Positions 25,312 through 33,621 of a stretch of DNA of 64,000 nucleotides are shown piece by piece (position 1 is the first letter of the stretch; every line of letters begins with the position of its first letter). Under the pieces are notes generated by a model that saw only the letters and a list, made by a program, of their open reading frames with translations, was not told where the DNA came from and made no database searches. Made by a program: the position numbers and the translations under genes. This DNA is from Amycolatopsis benzoatilytica AK 16/65 (GTDB lineage Bacteria > Actinomycetota > Actinomycetes > Mycobacteriales > Pseudonocardiaceae). The DNA is taken from positions 2,330,561-2,394,560 of the forward strand of contig NZ_KB912942.1 in the NCBI RefSeq assembly GCF_000383915.1, written 5' to 3'.

Positions 25312-25357
25312 GATCGGGGGCGGGACCGTGCGGGCATCATGCCACCGTCCCCCGATC
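25312..25357. terminator. Candidate terminator after the polysaccharide lyase gene
   Basis: Inverted repeat GATCGGGGG (25312-25320) / CCCCCGATC (25349-25357) with further partial pairing inside. It lies 54 bp past the stop of the minus-strand lyase gene. Confidence 0.5.
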
Positions 25358-25410
25358 AGGTTGCGCCGGGTGGTCGATCTTGAGAAAAACCGCTGGTCGG
25401 CGGCCGATGG

Positions 25411-26226
25411 TCAGAGCTTGGCCGTGGACACCGCGAAATTCGAGAAGTACGCGTGTTCGTCGTGGCCGGGGCCCCAGCTGGTCTCGTGCCCGCCGAAGAA
25501 CGTCGAGAAGAACACGCCCTTGAACGGGATGCCCGAAATGCCTGGTGCGGACCTGCTCGACAGCACCTGCTTCCCGTCGTACCAGACGGTGATCTGGCCG
25601 GTGCTCCGGTTGACCGACTGTTCGATGGTGTGCGTCTTGCCGTCCGGGGTGAAGTTCCACGAGCCGAGGCCGACGTCCTTGCCGTATCCGTCGCCGGACG
25701 GCGTGTACACGTAGACCTCGCCCTTCGTCCCGCCGCGGAACATGAACCGGGTGGACCAGCCCTTGCCGTGGTTGCCGCCGCTTTCCTCGCCCGGGTTGCC
25801 GCCGTACAGGCCGGGCAGTTTGCCGCCCTTGCCGAAGTCGAAGCCGGCCGGGAACTTCAGGTCGTAGCGCAGGTAGAGGGTGGTCGCGTCGCGCAGTTCG
25901 GAGTGATTCGCCTTGGCCAGGTCCTGGTAGAACTGGCCGCCGCCCTTGGTGGGGCAGTCGGTGCAGGACTGGGCCGACGAACCCTTCCCGTACTTGACGT
26001 CCAGCACGCCGCCGGAGGCGGACAGCGTGCTGCCGAACCCGAATTCGCCGGATCCGTCGATGCCCCAGGCGCCGCGCCACGAGTTCGACGGGAACCCGTC
26101 GAACGTTCCGGCCCAGCCGCCTGCCTGGGCCGGGTTGGTGCTGGCTTTGGCCGGAGTGGCCCAACATCCGGCTGTCACGGCAGCGGCGGCGGCGAGCGCG
26201 ACGAAGCCCCAGCGGAGTGAACGCAT
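25411..26226 (-). CDS. Secreted polysaccharide lyase (PL14-like)
   Basis: 271 residues; ATG preceded by GGGAAGGGACACC. Residues 1-29 are a signal sequence with an Ala-rich core; PAKA|S fits signal peptidase I, though VTAGC could also serve as a lipobox. The mature part is a beta-jelly-roll with TTLYLRYDLKFPAGFDFGKGGKLPGLYGG, STRFMFRGGTKGEVYVYTP, HTIEQSVNRSTGQITVWYDGKQV and GVFFSTFFGGHETSWGP, the pattern of PL14/PL20-type alginate or glucuronan lyases. It probably cleaves uronic-acid polysaccharides outside the cell. Monocistronic. Confidence 0.85.
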   Translation of the reverse strand: MRSLRWGFVALAAAAAVTAGCWATPAKASTNPAQAGGWAGTFDGFPSNSWRGAWGIDGSGEFGFGSTLSASGGVLDVKYGKGSSAQSCTDCPTKGGGQFYQDLAKANHSELRDATTLYLRYDLKFPAGFDFGKGGKLPGLYGGNPGEESGGNHGKGWSTRFMFRGGTKGEVYVYTPSGDGYGKDVGLGSWNFTPDGKTHTIEQSVNRSTGQITVWYDGKQVLSSRSAPGISGIPFKGVFFSTFFGGHETSWGPGHDEHAYFSNFAVSTAKL

Positions 26227-26382
26227 TGGTGTCCCTTCCCGGTGAACGGAAGGCCCGGGCACCCCGGATGGGGGCGGGCCGCTTTCGCGGCGGCGTGATC
26301 GACACCGTACGGGTAGCGCGCCGGTCCTTTCAAGCCGCTGTCCGGCCGTCGTTTGTCCACAGTGGATGTTTACCGTGGGCGA

Positions 26383-26839
26383 ATGCGGCGGGAATCGGCG
26401 CGATGGGCGATCCAGGACCTCCGCGGTCGACGCGGGCGATTTCGCCGGTGCGGGCGAGTTGTTCCGCGAAGGTGCATTGCACAGCGGCGGCGGACGGACC
26501 GGGCAGGACACGGATCGCGCGGTGGCCGAGTGGTGCCGCGCGATCCGTGTCCTGCACGCCGAGGGGACTCCGCGAACCAGGCGCGTGACGACGAACGTCC
26601 GGGTGGCTGTCGACGGGCAGAGCGTCTCGGCGCACAGCTGCTTCACGGTTTCCCAGGCGACGGAAAGCCTTCGGCTGCAGCCGATCGCGGCCGGGCACTA
26701 CGACAACCGGTTCGTCGTGCGGGAAGGCGAATGGCGGTTCGCGGAGCGGACGCCGGTCGTGCAGCTGATCGGGGTTGGTCCTAGCACCTGCCGGGCGGAC
26801 GGACTCCGGACGGCAGGCGAACGCGCCGCAGAGGTTTAG
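26383..26839 (+). pseudogene. Frameshifted SnoaL/NTF2-like protein gene
   Basis: The frame to TAG 26837-26839 encodes an NTF2-fold core: VDAGDFAGAGELFREGALHS, GTPRTRRVTTNVRVAVDGQSVSAHSCFTVSQ, LQPIAAGHYDNRFVVREGEWRFAERTPVVQLIG. The expected N-terminal helix (usually ...AIQDLLxRYxRAVDAGDF) is present only as AIQDL in the neighbouring frame (ATG 26383), directly before the core; the residues that normally join them are missing. A small deletion with frame change explains this best. An alternative is a genuine gene starting at ATG 26366 with an aberrant N-terminus. No RBS supports either start. Confidence 0.5.
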
Positions 26840-26946
26840 ACCTGTATATCCGGTTTGCGGAGCATTGGTCCGGCCACGATCCAGCCGGAAACGCTGGCGC
26901 GGCACCGCGCGGCCAGTCAGCCCCACGGTGCCGCGTCCGAAGAAAA

Positions 26947-27837
26947 TCAGTCCCGCTTGCCGGTGACCCGCCGCTTCACGGCACGGCTCGCCGCCAGCGT
27001 CGGGAACGCCAGCAGCGCCCCGGCGCCGAGCGGAATTCCTTGCTGCCACGCGGGCGCTCCCAGTGCCGCGGCGGGCGTGGACTGCGGGTTGTGGTCGGTG
27101 ACGCCGCCGAAGCGGCTCGGCGGCAGGACGATCAGCCGGGCTTTGCCGATGACATCGTCGACCGGCACGACGCCGTTCGCTCCGCCGCCGCCCTGGCAGC
27201 GCGAATCGCACGAGTCGTTGCGGTTGTCGCCCATCACCCACAGGCCGCCGGCCGGCACGGTGAACGGCGGGAACGGCCGCTGCACCGGGTCGTTCGGGTC
27301 CATCCAGTGCAGGTACGTCTCGTTCAGGGGCTTCCCGTCGACCAGTACGCGGCCCTGCGGATCGCAGCACTGCACGGTCTGCCCGCCGACGGCGATCACG
27401 CGTTTGACGAAGTCGTGTTCGTCCGCGGCCGCGAAGCCGACGAGCGATCCGAGCCCGCGCAGCGCCTTCGAGAAAATGTCGCTCGGCTCCTGCGGCGCGA
27501 TCTCGGCCGTGTTCCACGTCTTCGGCCCGCGGAAGACGATCACGTCGCCCGGCGACGGGTCGGTGAAATCGTAGGTGACGCGGTCGACTACGACCCGGTC
27601 GCCGAAACAGCCGGGGCACCCGTGCAGGGTGCTCTCCATCGACTGCGACGGGATCAGGAACACCTTCGCGACGAACTGCTGGATCAGGATGGTCAGCACT
27701 AGCGCGATCCCGATCAGGATGGGCAGTTCCTGCCACAGCGGGCGTTTCCGCTTCTGCCGCTTGGCGGAATCGTCCGGTTCGGGACGCTCCGGTTCGGGCT
27801 CGCCGGGAACGGAGGTCTGGGGGATGGGGTCGGCCAC
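26947..27837 (-). CDS. lepB: Signal peptidase I
   Basis: Membrane-anchored serine protease that removes signal peptides from exported proteins. 296 residues: a Pro/Glu-rich cytoplasmic N-terminus with a KRQKRKRP patch, one membrane helix (ILIGIALVLTILIQQFVAKVFL, about 40-61), then the catalytic Ser66 in IPSQSMESTL and the general-base Lys145 in DFVKRVIAVGG. The GDNRNDSCDSR signature follows. A second hydrophobic segment near the C-terminus (LGAGALLAFPTLAASRAV) could give a second membrane pass. Two cysteine pairs in the extracytoplasmic domain are typical of actinobacterial versions. Confidence 0.95.
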   Translation of the reverse strand: MADPIPQTSVPGEPEPERPEPDDSAKRQKRKRPLWQELPILIGIALVLTILIQQFVAKVFLIPSQSMESTLHGCPGCFGDRVVVDRVTYDFTDPSPGDVIVFRGPKTWNTAEIAPQEPSDIFSKALRGLGSLVGFAAADEHDFVKRVIAVGGQTVQCCDPQGRVLVDGKPLNETYLHWMDPNDPVQRPFPPFTVPAGGLWVMGDNRNDSCDSRCQGGGGANGVVPVDDVIGKARLIVLPPSRFGGVTDHNPQSTPAAALGAPAWQQGIPLGAGALLAFPTLAASRAVKRRVTGKRD

Positions 27838-27950
27838 CGCGCCAGGCTACCGAGAACCGCGTCCGCGGCGGCGGAGCGGCGAGGGCCACGATCGGGGAGT
27901 CGTGCCGGTGGGCGGGACCGCGACAACCACCCCCTGCTCGCGTCCGTGTC

Positions 27951-28028
27951 CCCAATGTGGCATTGGGTGCATCTCGCGCACCCAATGTGGCATTCGGTGC
28001 ATCTGATGCACCCAATGCCACATTGGGG
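27951..28028. repeat. Intergenic 30-bp tandem palindromic repeat
   Basis: Two tandem 30-bp units (27951-27980, 27981-28010) and an inverted, partial third (28011-28028). Each unit begins with the quasi-palindrome CCCAATGTGGCATTGGG (7-bp arms, TGG centre; the second has one change) followed by TGCATCT and GCA. The third reads CCCAATGCCACATTGGGG, the same palindrome on the other strand. The block sits between lepB and an enoyl-CoA hydratase gene. Its AT-rich palindrome stands out against the surroundings. It can fold into three small stem-loops. Confidence 0.85.
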
Positions 28029-28050
28029 TTTCAAGGACGCGGCCGCCGGG

Positions 28051-28815
28051 TTACCGCTCGAACGAGCCGTGCCGGCCCGCGCCGTCGGCGAACCGTTTGG
28101 CCCCGGCGAGCGTGTCCGACGCCAGCGACCGCAGTCCGTGCCGGAACTCGTTCGCCAGCGCCGCCTCTTCCGCGAGCCCTTCTCCCTCGAGCAGTGCCGC
28201 CCGGTCCTCCCGCAGGCACGTCTGCGGAAACGCGGCCAGCTCCCGCCCGAGCGCGACAGCTGCCGCGACCGCCTCGCCGGCGGGCACCACCCGGTTGGCG
28301 AGACCGATCCGGAGCGCCTCGGCGGCGTCGACCGGCCGCCCGGTCAGCACCAGGTCCATCGCATGGCTCCGGCCGATCAGCCGCGGCAGCCGCACCGTTC
28401 CGCCGTCGATGAGCGGGACTCCCCACCGCCGGCAGAACACGCCGAACACCGCCGTCTCGTCGGCGACCCGCAGATCGGCCCAAGCGGCCAGCTCCAGCCC
28501 ACCCGCGACGGCGTGCCCGGACACCGCGGCGATCACCGGTTTCCGCAGGCGCAGCCGGGTCGGGCCCATCGGACCGTCGCCGTCGGGTTCGGTGCGATTG
28601 CCGTTGCCTTCGCTGACCGCCTTCAAATCGGCGCCGGCGCAGAACGTGCCGCCGGCGCCGTACAGCACCGCCACCGCCGCGTCCGAGTCGTCGAATTCGC
28701 GGAAGGCGGCGGTGAGCGCGTCGGCGGTCGGTCGGTCGACGGCGTTGCGGCGCTCTGGGCGGTTGATGCCGATCGTGACGACCGGTCCGTCGCGGTCCAC
28801 CAGCACGGTGCTCAT
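28051..28815 (-). CDS. Enoyl-CoA hydratase/isomerase (crotonase) family protein
   Basis: 254 residues, crotonase fold. GGTFCAGADLKAV (about 55-67) and PVIAAVSGHAVAGGLELAAWADLRVAD (about 93-119) form the oxyanion hole; the hydratase Glu at the ...GVPLIDGGTVRLPRLIG position is replaced by Asp-Gly, so the precise reaction may differ from water addition. Common in actinomycetes as generic fatty acid or amino acid degradation enzymes. It starts 23 bp from the divergent HD-domain gene. Confidence 0.88.
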   Translation of the reverse strand: MSTVLVDRDGPVVTIGINRPERRNAVDRPTADALTAAFREFDDSDAAVAVLYGAGGTFCAGADLKAVSEGNGNRTEPDGDGPMGPTRLRLRKPVIAAVSGHAVAGGLELAAWADLRVADETAVFGVFCRRWGVPLIDGGTVRLPRLIGRSHAMDLVLTGRPVDAAEALRIGLANRVVPAGEAVAAAVALGRELAAFPQTCLREDRAALLEGEGLAEEAALANEFRHGLRSLASDTLAGAKRFADGAGRHGSFER

Positions 28816-28838
28816 CGCAGCAGCATAAGGTCCACGGC

Positions 28839-29387
28839 ATGGAAAGCTTGGCAGCGTTCGGTTATGAGCTCGGGGTGCTCAAGCGGGTCCGCCGCGCGGG
28901 GTGGTGGCAGGCCGGTGTCCGCGACCCGGAATCGGTTGCCGAGCACAGCCTGCGGGCGGCGCAGCTGGCCGCGCTGCTGGCCGCCGAGGAAGGGGCTTCG
29001 CCGGAGCGCGCCGCGTTTCTCGCGCTGTGGCATGACACCCAGGAGACCCGAACCGGCGACCTGCCGCACACCGCCGCGCCCTACCTGACGAAGCCGGAGC
29101 CGCGAGCGATCACCGCTGAGCAGACCGCCGGGCTGCCGGCGGCGTCAGCGGAAACGGTGCGAACAGCGGTCGACGAGTACGAGACCCGCGAGTCGCCGGA
29201 AGCGCGCTGCGCCAAGGATGCGGACAAGCTCGAGATGCTGTTGCAGGCACTGGAATACCGCGCGAACGGCGTGTCCACAGTGGACGAATGGATCGCGTCT
29301 GCGCAGGCCGGGCTCTACACCGGCACCGCGCGGCGGCTCGCCGAGGCGGCGCTGGCGACCGAACCGCTCGCCTGGCGCGCTCGTTAG
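28839..29387 (+). CDS. HD-domain phosphohydrolase (HDDC2/YfbR-like 5'-deoxynucleotidase)
   Basis: 182 residues. Metal ligands of the HD fold are visible in order: AEHSLRAAQLAALLAA, LALWHDTQETRTGDLPH and AKDADKLEMLLQALEYRANG. These match the HDDC2/YfbR family, which dephosphorylates deoxyribonucleoside 5'-monophosphates. Residue W in the early GWWQAGV stretch is typical of the group. Stand-alone gene, divergent from the hydratase. Confidence 0.85.
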   Translation: MESLAAFGYELGVLKRVRRAGWWQAGVRDPESVAEHSLRAAQLAALLAAEEGASPERAAFLALWHDTQETRTGDLPHTAAPYLTKPEPRAITAEQTAGLPAASAETVRTAVDEYETRESPEARCAKDADKLEMLLQALEYRANGVSTVDEWIASAQAGLYTGTARRLAEAALATEPLAWRAR

Positions 29388-29471
29388 TTGTCACCCACAT
29401 GGGCGGAATGATGGTTGAGAGCCGTCTTCTGCGGGAATGGTCAGAGGACCACGATGTCGGGGAGGCACAAG

Positions 29472-29906
29472 ATGAACCGGAAAATCACGGGAGTGCTCGC
29501 CAGTATCGCGGCGATGGCGGCGACGGTCGGCTTCGCGGCCACCGCGGAAGCAGCGGGACCGCCGTGCGGCCAGCAAGCCAAGGCATGCGTGAAGCTGTCC
29601 GCCAACACGGCGTGGCTGATGGACAACGGCCGGGTCGTGCGCGGAGGGGTGCCCATCACGGTGGGCAAAAAGGCGTTTCCCACTCCGCAGGGCACCTTCC
29701 GCGTCCAGTACAAGGACCTGCACCACTACAGCAAGCAGTTCCACGGGCCGATGCCGTACTCGGTGTTCTTCACCAACACCGGCGTCGCGTTCCATCAAGG
29801 CAGCCTGAAGGTGCAGTCGCACGGGTGCGTGCATCTCTCGCACGCCGACGCGGTGGCGTTCTTCAACACGCTGCAGCCGGGCGACGTGGTGCAGGTCGTG
29901 CGCTGA
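29472..29906 (+). CDS. Secreted L,D-transpeptidase (YkuD)
   Basis: 144 residues. Signal peptide about 1-28 (MNRKITGVLASIAAMAATVG followed by FAATAEAA). The YkuD catalytic motif is at about 108-121, FHQGSLKVQSHGCVHL, with His108, His117 and nucleophilic Cys119. PTPQGTFRVQ and the MPYSVFF region match the domain. No LysM or Ig-like domain precedes it, so it is a minimal exported enzyme that forms or edits 3-3 peptidoglycan cross-links. ATG 29472 has GGAGG 6 nt upstream. Confidence 0.93.
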   Translation: MNRKITGVLASIAAMAATVGFAATAEAAGPPCGQQAKACVKLSANTAWLMDNGRVVRGGVPITVGKKAFPTPQGTFRVQYKDLHHYSKQFHGPMPYSVFFTNTGVAFHQGSLKVQSHGCVHLSHADAVAFFNTLQPGDVVQVVR

Positions 29907-30039
29907 CCGTCCGGACGTCCGCTCCACGGGGCGGCGGCGGGCCGGTCGTCCGCCTGGACGGTTTCGTCGCCCCCGGGCTGATCGGCCAGTGCTGGTCTCC
30001 GCCGCCTTCCCGCGTCTCGCCCCTGTTCCAGGCGCCCGG

Positions 30040-31197
30040 TCAGCCGACCGGAACCGCCCGGCGCAACGCTTGGCGGCGGAGCCGGCCGAAACCCCGCGGA
30101 TGGTTGAACCCGAACACCGCCACGATCCGGCCCGCGCGGCGGTAAGCGGCGACGAACGACTCGTCGTCCGGGCCGCCTTCCTCGAAAGTCAGCTCGTCGT
30201 CGGCGCGCGGGTGCCCGGCCAGCTGCAACGTGCCGGAGTACTGGTCCGACCAGACGTAGCCGCTCGCCTCGTACTCCCGGACCACCCGGCCGGCCAGGAG
30301 ATTCGCGACCGCCACCGGAGCCTGCTCGCTGGCGTTGGTCCAGTGCTCGTGGCGCGTCCCCGCCGGACCGAAGGAGGCGACGTCGCCGACTGCCACGATG
30401 TTCGGCCGCGAGGTCACCAGCCCTGCGCAGGTTCGTACCCCGTTGGCGACCTCCAGGCCGGACCCGGCGAGCCATTCGACCGCCGGAACTGTCCCGATTC
30501 CGGCGACCACCAGGTCCGCGGGCAGATGCTCGCCGTCGGCAAGCGTCACTCCGGTGACGCGTCCGGCGGTAGTGGCCAGCGCGGCCACCGACGCCCCGCA
30601 CCGGAGCGAAACCCCGTGCCGTTCATGCAGGCGAGCGCAGATCGAGCCGAGCTGCGGACCCAGCACCCGAGTCAGCGGCGTCGGCAACGCCTCCAGGACG
30701 GTGACCTCCAGCCCGAGCCCGGCGCAGGTCGACGCGACCTCAGCCCCGATGAAGCCGCCTCCGGCAATCACCACCCGTGCGCCCGGAACCAGCTCGGCGC
30801 GAAGCGCGATCGCATCGTCCACGGTGCGCAGAACATGAACTCCGGCCACGGAGTCCGTTCCCGGCAGGGTCCGCGCCCGGCCGCCGGTGGCGAGGACGAC
30901 CGCGTCGGCGGCGAGCGGGCCGTCGGACAGGAGCACCGATCCGGTCGAAGCGTCGAGGCGTTCCGCGCGGGTGCCGAGCCGAAGCTCCACCGATTCGAGT
31001 TCGTCCGCGTCCAGCAGATCCAGCGATTCCCGCGTCGCGCGGCCGGCGAGGAAGGCTTTCGACAGCGGCGGCCGATCGTAGGGGAGATGGGGCTCCTCGC
31101 CGATGAGCACCACCCGGCCGTCGAAGCCTTGCGTCCGCAGCTCCTGCGCGGCCCGAGCACCGGCGAGCGATGCGCCGACGATCGCGACTGTTTTCAC
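30040..31197 (-). CDS. FAD-dependent ferredoxin reductase of a Rieske oxygenase system
   Basis: 385 residues, GTG start overlapping the ferredoxin stop codon by 4 bp. FAD-binding VAIVGASLAGARAAQELR (4-21) and PYDRPPLSKAFLAG; NAD-binding VVIAGGGFIGAEVASTCAGLGLEVTVLE at about 145-172; NIVAVGDVASF closes the FAD site. This is the BphA4/rhodocoxin-reductase type that passes electrons from NAD(P)H to a small [2Fe-2S] ferredoxin. With the ferredoxin gene it forms an operon divergent from the oxygenase component at 31774-32892. Confidence 0.93.
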   Translation of the reverse strand: MKTVAIVGASLAGARAAQELRTQGFDGRVVLIGEEPHLPYDRPPLSKAFLAGRATRESLDLLDADELESVELRLGTRAERLDASTGSVLLSDGPLAADAVVLATGGRARTLPGTDSVAGVHVLRTVDDAIALRAELVPGARVVIAGGGFIGAEVASTCAGLGLEVTVLEALPTPLTRVLGPQLGSICARLHERHGVSLRCGASVAALATTAGRVTGVTLADGEHLPADLVVAGIGTVPAVEWLAGSGLEVANGVRTCAGLVTSRPNIVAVGDVASFGPAGTRHEHWTNASEQAPVAVANLLAGRVVREYEASGYVWSDQYSGTLQLAGHPRADDELTFEEGGPDDESFVAAYRRAGRIVAVFGFNHPRGFGRLRRQALRRAVPVG

Positions 31198-31511
31198 GCA
31201 GCGTCCTCGGCGGCACCTGCGAGCACGTAGATGACGCCGTCCTCGACCCGCACTTCGTAGGTCCGTACGGGCTGCTTCGCGGGCAAGCATGTCGGCACGC
31301 CGGTGCGCAGATCGAACAACGCAGCGTGCAGCGGGCACTCTACGAAGCAGCCTTCGAGCCACCCATCGGCCAGCGACGCGTCTTGGTGGGTGCAGGTGTC
31401 GCCGATCGCGTAGAGCTCGCCGTCGGCGTTGAAGACGGCGATCGGTTCCGGTCCGGCGATCCGGATGGACTCGCCCGGGGGAAGCTCGTCCACGGTGCAC
31501 GCGCGCAGCAT
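31194..31511 (-). CDS. Rieske-type [2Fe-2S] ferredoxin
   Basis: 105 residues. The cluster is bound by CTHQDASL and CPLHAALFD (Cys-x-His and Cys-x-x-His), spaced as in biphenyl-dioxygenase-type Rieske ferredoxins. It should carry electrons from the overlapping FAD reductase gene product to the oxygenase encoded divergently. ATG at 31511 follows GGAGGAAT. Translationally coupled to the reductase. Confidence 0.94.
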   Translation of the reverse strand: MLRACTVDELPPGESIRIAGPEPIAVFNADGELYAIGDTCTHQDASLADGWLEGCFVECPLHAALFDLRTGVPTCLPAKQPVRTYEVRVEDGVIYVLAGAAEDAA

Positions 31512-31529
31512 TGATTCCTCCGAAGGACT

Positions 31530-31757
31530 GTTGCGTATTGAGGAACACCAGACGTGATACGCAACAGAGTGTGAGTGTCCGGACGAGGTGCCGTCAAGAG
31601 GTTCTCCGGACGAGTTTTGTGGAGTGTCGTTCCGGGTGAAACCGGTGGTCGGAGGTGGTTCCGGCGAATGGGTGCGGGTGCCGCCCGGGTGCTTGACACC
31701 ATCCGCGGCGGGACGCATCTTGTTCCCGAGAGGGCAACGCGACGCGCGATACGCAAC
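31530..31757. promoter_or_regulatory. Three repeated operator-like sites between ferredoxin and oxygenase genes
   Basis: GTTGCGTAT at 31530-31538 faces its inverse ATACGCAAC at 31557-31565, and a third copy ATACGCAAC lies at 31749-31757, 17 bp before the oxygenase GTG. The first pair sits 19-54 bp upstream of the ferredoxin start. The sites could let one regulator control both divergent units; the FCD-type GntR gene at 32897-33559 is the nearest candidate. Confidence 0.7.
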
Positions 31758-31773
31758 ATCGAGAGGAGCCCTG

Positions 31774-32892
31774 GTGACGACCACCGACCTCCCGCAGAGC
31801 CTGCTGCCGACTCTGCCGGGGCCGTACTACACCGATCCGTCGATCTTCGCCCGCGAGCAGGAACGGATCTTCGAGGCCGGTTGGTTCTGCGCGGTGCGCA
31901 GCGCCGACCTGCCGTCACCCGGCTCGTTCGAGACCGTCCAGATCGGCCGCGAAAGCGTGCTCGTCGCGCGGGGCCGGGACGGGGCGCTGCGCGCGTTCCT
32001 CAACGTGTGCCGGCACCGCGGCGCGCAGCTGTGCGCCGAGGAGACGGGCGAGGTGAAGCGCGCGTTCCAGTGCAGGTACCACGCGTGGACCTACGGCTTG
32101 GACGGAAAGCTCGTCGCCGCCCCGAATCTGACCGGGATGCCGGATGTCGACCGGGTCGAGTACGGACTGACCGCGCTGCCATTGCGCGAATGGCTCGGCT
32201 ACGCCTGGGTTAGCCTCGCCGACGAACCGCCGTCCTTCGCGGACACCGTGATGGCGGACGTGAGCACCCGGCTCGGCGGCCCGGGCGAGATCGAGGCGTA
32301 CGCCATGGAAGGTCTCGCGCTGGGCCGCCGCATCGAGTACGACGTGCGGGCGAACTGGAAGCAGATCATCGAAAACTTCATGGAGTGCTACCACTGCGCG
32401 ACCATCCACCCGGAGCTCACCGAGGTGCTGCCGGAGTTCGCCGACGGGTACGCCGCGCAATACTACGTCGGCCACGGCGCGGAATTCGGCGACAAGGTCA
32501 CCGGCTTCACCGTGGACGGCGGCGACGGCGTGCAGCGCCTGCCGGGCGTCGGCGAGCACCAGGACCGGCGGTACTACGCGATCACCATCCGCCCGCAGGT
32601 GTTCGTGAACCTGGTCCCGGACCACGTGATCGTGCACCGGATGTTCCCGCTGGCCCCGGATCGGACCCTGGTCCGCTGCGACTGGCTGTACCTGCCGGAG
32701 GTGGTCGAGTCCGGAGTGGACCTGGACCGGTCGGTGGAGCTGTTCCACCGGGTGAACCAGCAGGATTTCGACGCGTGCGAACGGTGTCAGCGCGCGATGG
32801 GCTCTCGCGCCTACGCCCGCGGCGGGGTGCTGGTGCCGAGCGAGCACCACATCGGCGAGTTCCACGACTGGGTGCGCGCCCGGCTTGGCTGA
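31774..32892 (+). CDS. Rieske non-heme iron oxygenase, glycine betaine demethylase-like
   Basis: 372 residues, GTG start after GAGAGGAG. Rieske centre: Cys79-x-His81 and Cys100-x-x-His103 in CRHRGAQL and CRYHAWTYG. Mononuclear iron site: His207 and His212 in NFMECYHCATIHPEL. The length, NWKQIIENFMECYHC and the C-terminal EHHIGEFHDWV resemble GbcA and related quaternary-amine demethylases (glycine betaine, stachydrine, carnitine types). The sarcosine oxidase and dimethylglycine oxidase-like genes just downstream favour glycine betaine to dimethylglycine plus formaldehyde. Unlike the usual two-component GbcAB, the electron donors here are a separate ferredoxin and FAD reductase. Confidence 0.88.
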   Translation: MTTTDLPQSLLPTLPGPYYTDPSIFAREQERIFEAGWFCAVRSADLPSPGSFETVQIGRESVLVARGRDGALRAFLNVCRHRGAQLCAEETGEVKRAFQCRYHAWTYGLDGKLVAAPNLTGMPDVDRVEYGLTALPLREWLGYAWVSLADEPPSFADTVMADVSTRLGGPGEIEAYAMEGLALGRRIEYDVRANWKQIIENFMECYHCATIHPELTEVLPEFADGYAAQYYVGHGAEFGDKVTGFTVDGGDGVQRLPGVGEHQDRRYYAITIRPQVFVNLVPDHVIVHRMFPLAPDRTLVRCDWLYLPEVVESGVDLDRSVELFHRVNQQDFDACERCQRAMGSRAYARGGVLVPSEHHIGEFHDWVRARLG

Positions 32893-32896
32893 TCGG

Positions 32897-33559
32897 TCAG
32901 AGCAGCGCCCGGATCGCCTCCTCGAATCCGGTCACGTGGTCGAGCGTCAGCGCCGACGCCTTCTTCGCGTCCCCCTCGACGATCGCCGTCAACAGGGGCA
33001 GATGCTCGTCCACGTGCCCGGCCATCCCGCGCAGCCGGGGGAGGAACACGCACCAGATCCGGGTGGCGAGGTTGTCGTAATGGATCAGCGTGTCCTCGAG
33101 GAACGGGTTGTGCACGCACCGGTAGATCGCGCGGTGCAGCTCCAGGTCGGTGCGCAGGAGTTCCGCGTTGTCCGTCGGGGTCGCCGAATCCAGCCGGTCC
33201 CGCAGTCGCGACAGGTGCGCGCGGTCGGCGTCGGTCGCGCGGGTGGCGGCGGCCGCGGCGGCGGTCGGTTCGAGGGTGCGCCGGACTTCCGAGATGTGCG
33301 AGAGGTCGGAAATGTTGACGTCGGTCGCGAAGGTTCCGCGTCGCGGGTACGCCACGACGAGACGCTCGCTCTCCAGCCGTTTCAGCGCTTCTCGGATCGG
33401 CGTGCGGCCCATCCCGAGCGCGCTGCCCGCCCATTCTTCGTTGATCGGGTCGCCCGGTTTGATGTCGAGCATGACCAGACGGTCGCGCAGGAACAAGTAG
33501 GCGCGTTCGGCCAGCGACGGTTCGGCGGCCGGCATGACGTGGTTGACCGGGGTGCTCAC
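32897..33559 (-). CDS. GntR-family regulator, FCD (FadR) subgroup
   Basis: 220 residues. Winged helix at about 15-80 (LAERAYLFLRDRLVMLDIKPGDPINEEWAGSALGMGRTPIREALKRLESERLVVAYPRRGTF), then an all-helical FCD domain with the metal/ligand residues in LELHRAIYRCVHNP and VDEHLPLLTAIVEGD. It sits inside the betaine/sarcosine island, divergent from soxB and convergent with the Rieske oxygenase gene, so it most likely regulates the island. The effector is probably a pathway intermediate. Confidence 0.92.
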   Translation of the reverse strand: MSTPVNHVMPAAEPSLAERAYLFLRDRLVMLDIKPGDPINEEWAGSALGMGRTPIREALKRLESERLVVAYPRRGTFATDVNISDLSHISEVRRTLEPTAAAAAATRATDADRAHLSRLRDRLDSATPTDNAELLRTDLELHRAIYRCVHNPFLEDTLIHYDNLATRIWCVFLPRLRGMAGHVDEHLPLLTAIVEGDAKKASALTLDHVTGFEEAIRALL

Positions 33560-33582
33560 CCCGCCTACTCTACAGCGAAGAT

Positions 33583-33592
33583 TGATATATCA
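33583..33592. promoter_or_regulatory. Candidate GntR operator before soxB
   Basis: Perfect palindrome TGATATATCA in the 62-bp gap between the divergent GntR and soxB genes. AT-rich palindromes of this size are typical FadR-type sites; it is conspicuous in this GC-rich DNA. It may also overlap a -10 element. Confidence 0.55.
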
Positions 33593-33621
33593 GTAGTCGA
33601 CTAGCGCGGAGGCCGGTCGGA

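Noticed and set aside
27951..28028. Possible mini CRISPR array
   Set aside because: No unique spacers: the units are contiguous and palindromic, the last is inverted, and no cas genes are present.
30040..32892. Aromatic ring-hydroxylating dioxygenase operon
   Set aside because: There is no small beta subunit, and the neighbours are sarcosine/dimethylglycine genes, so a quaternary-amine demethylase fits better.
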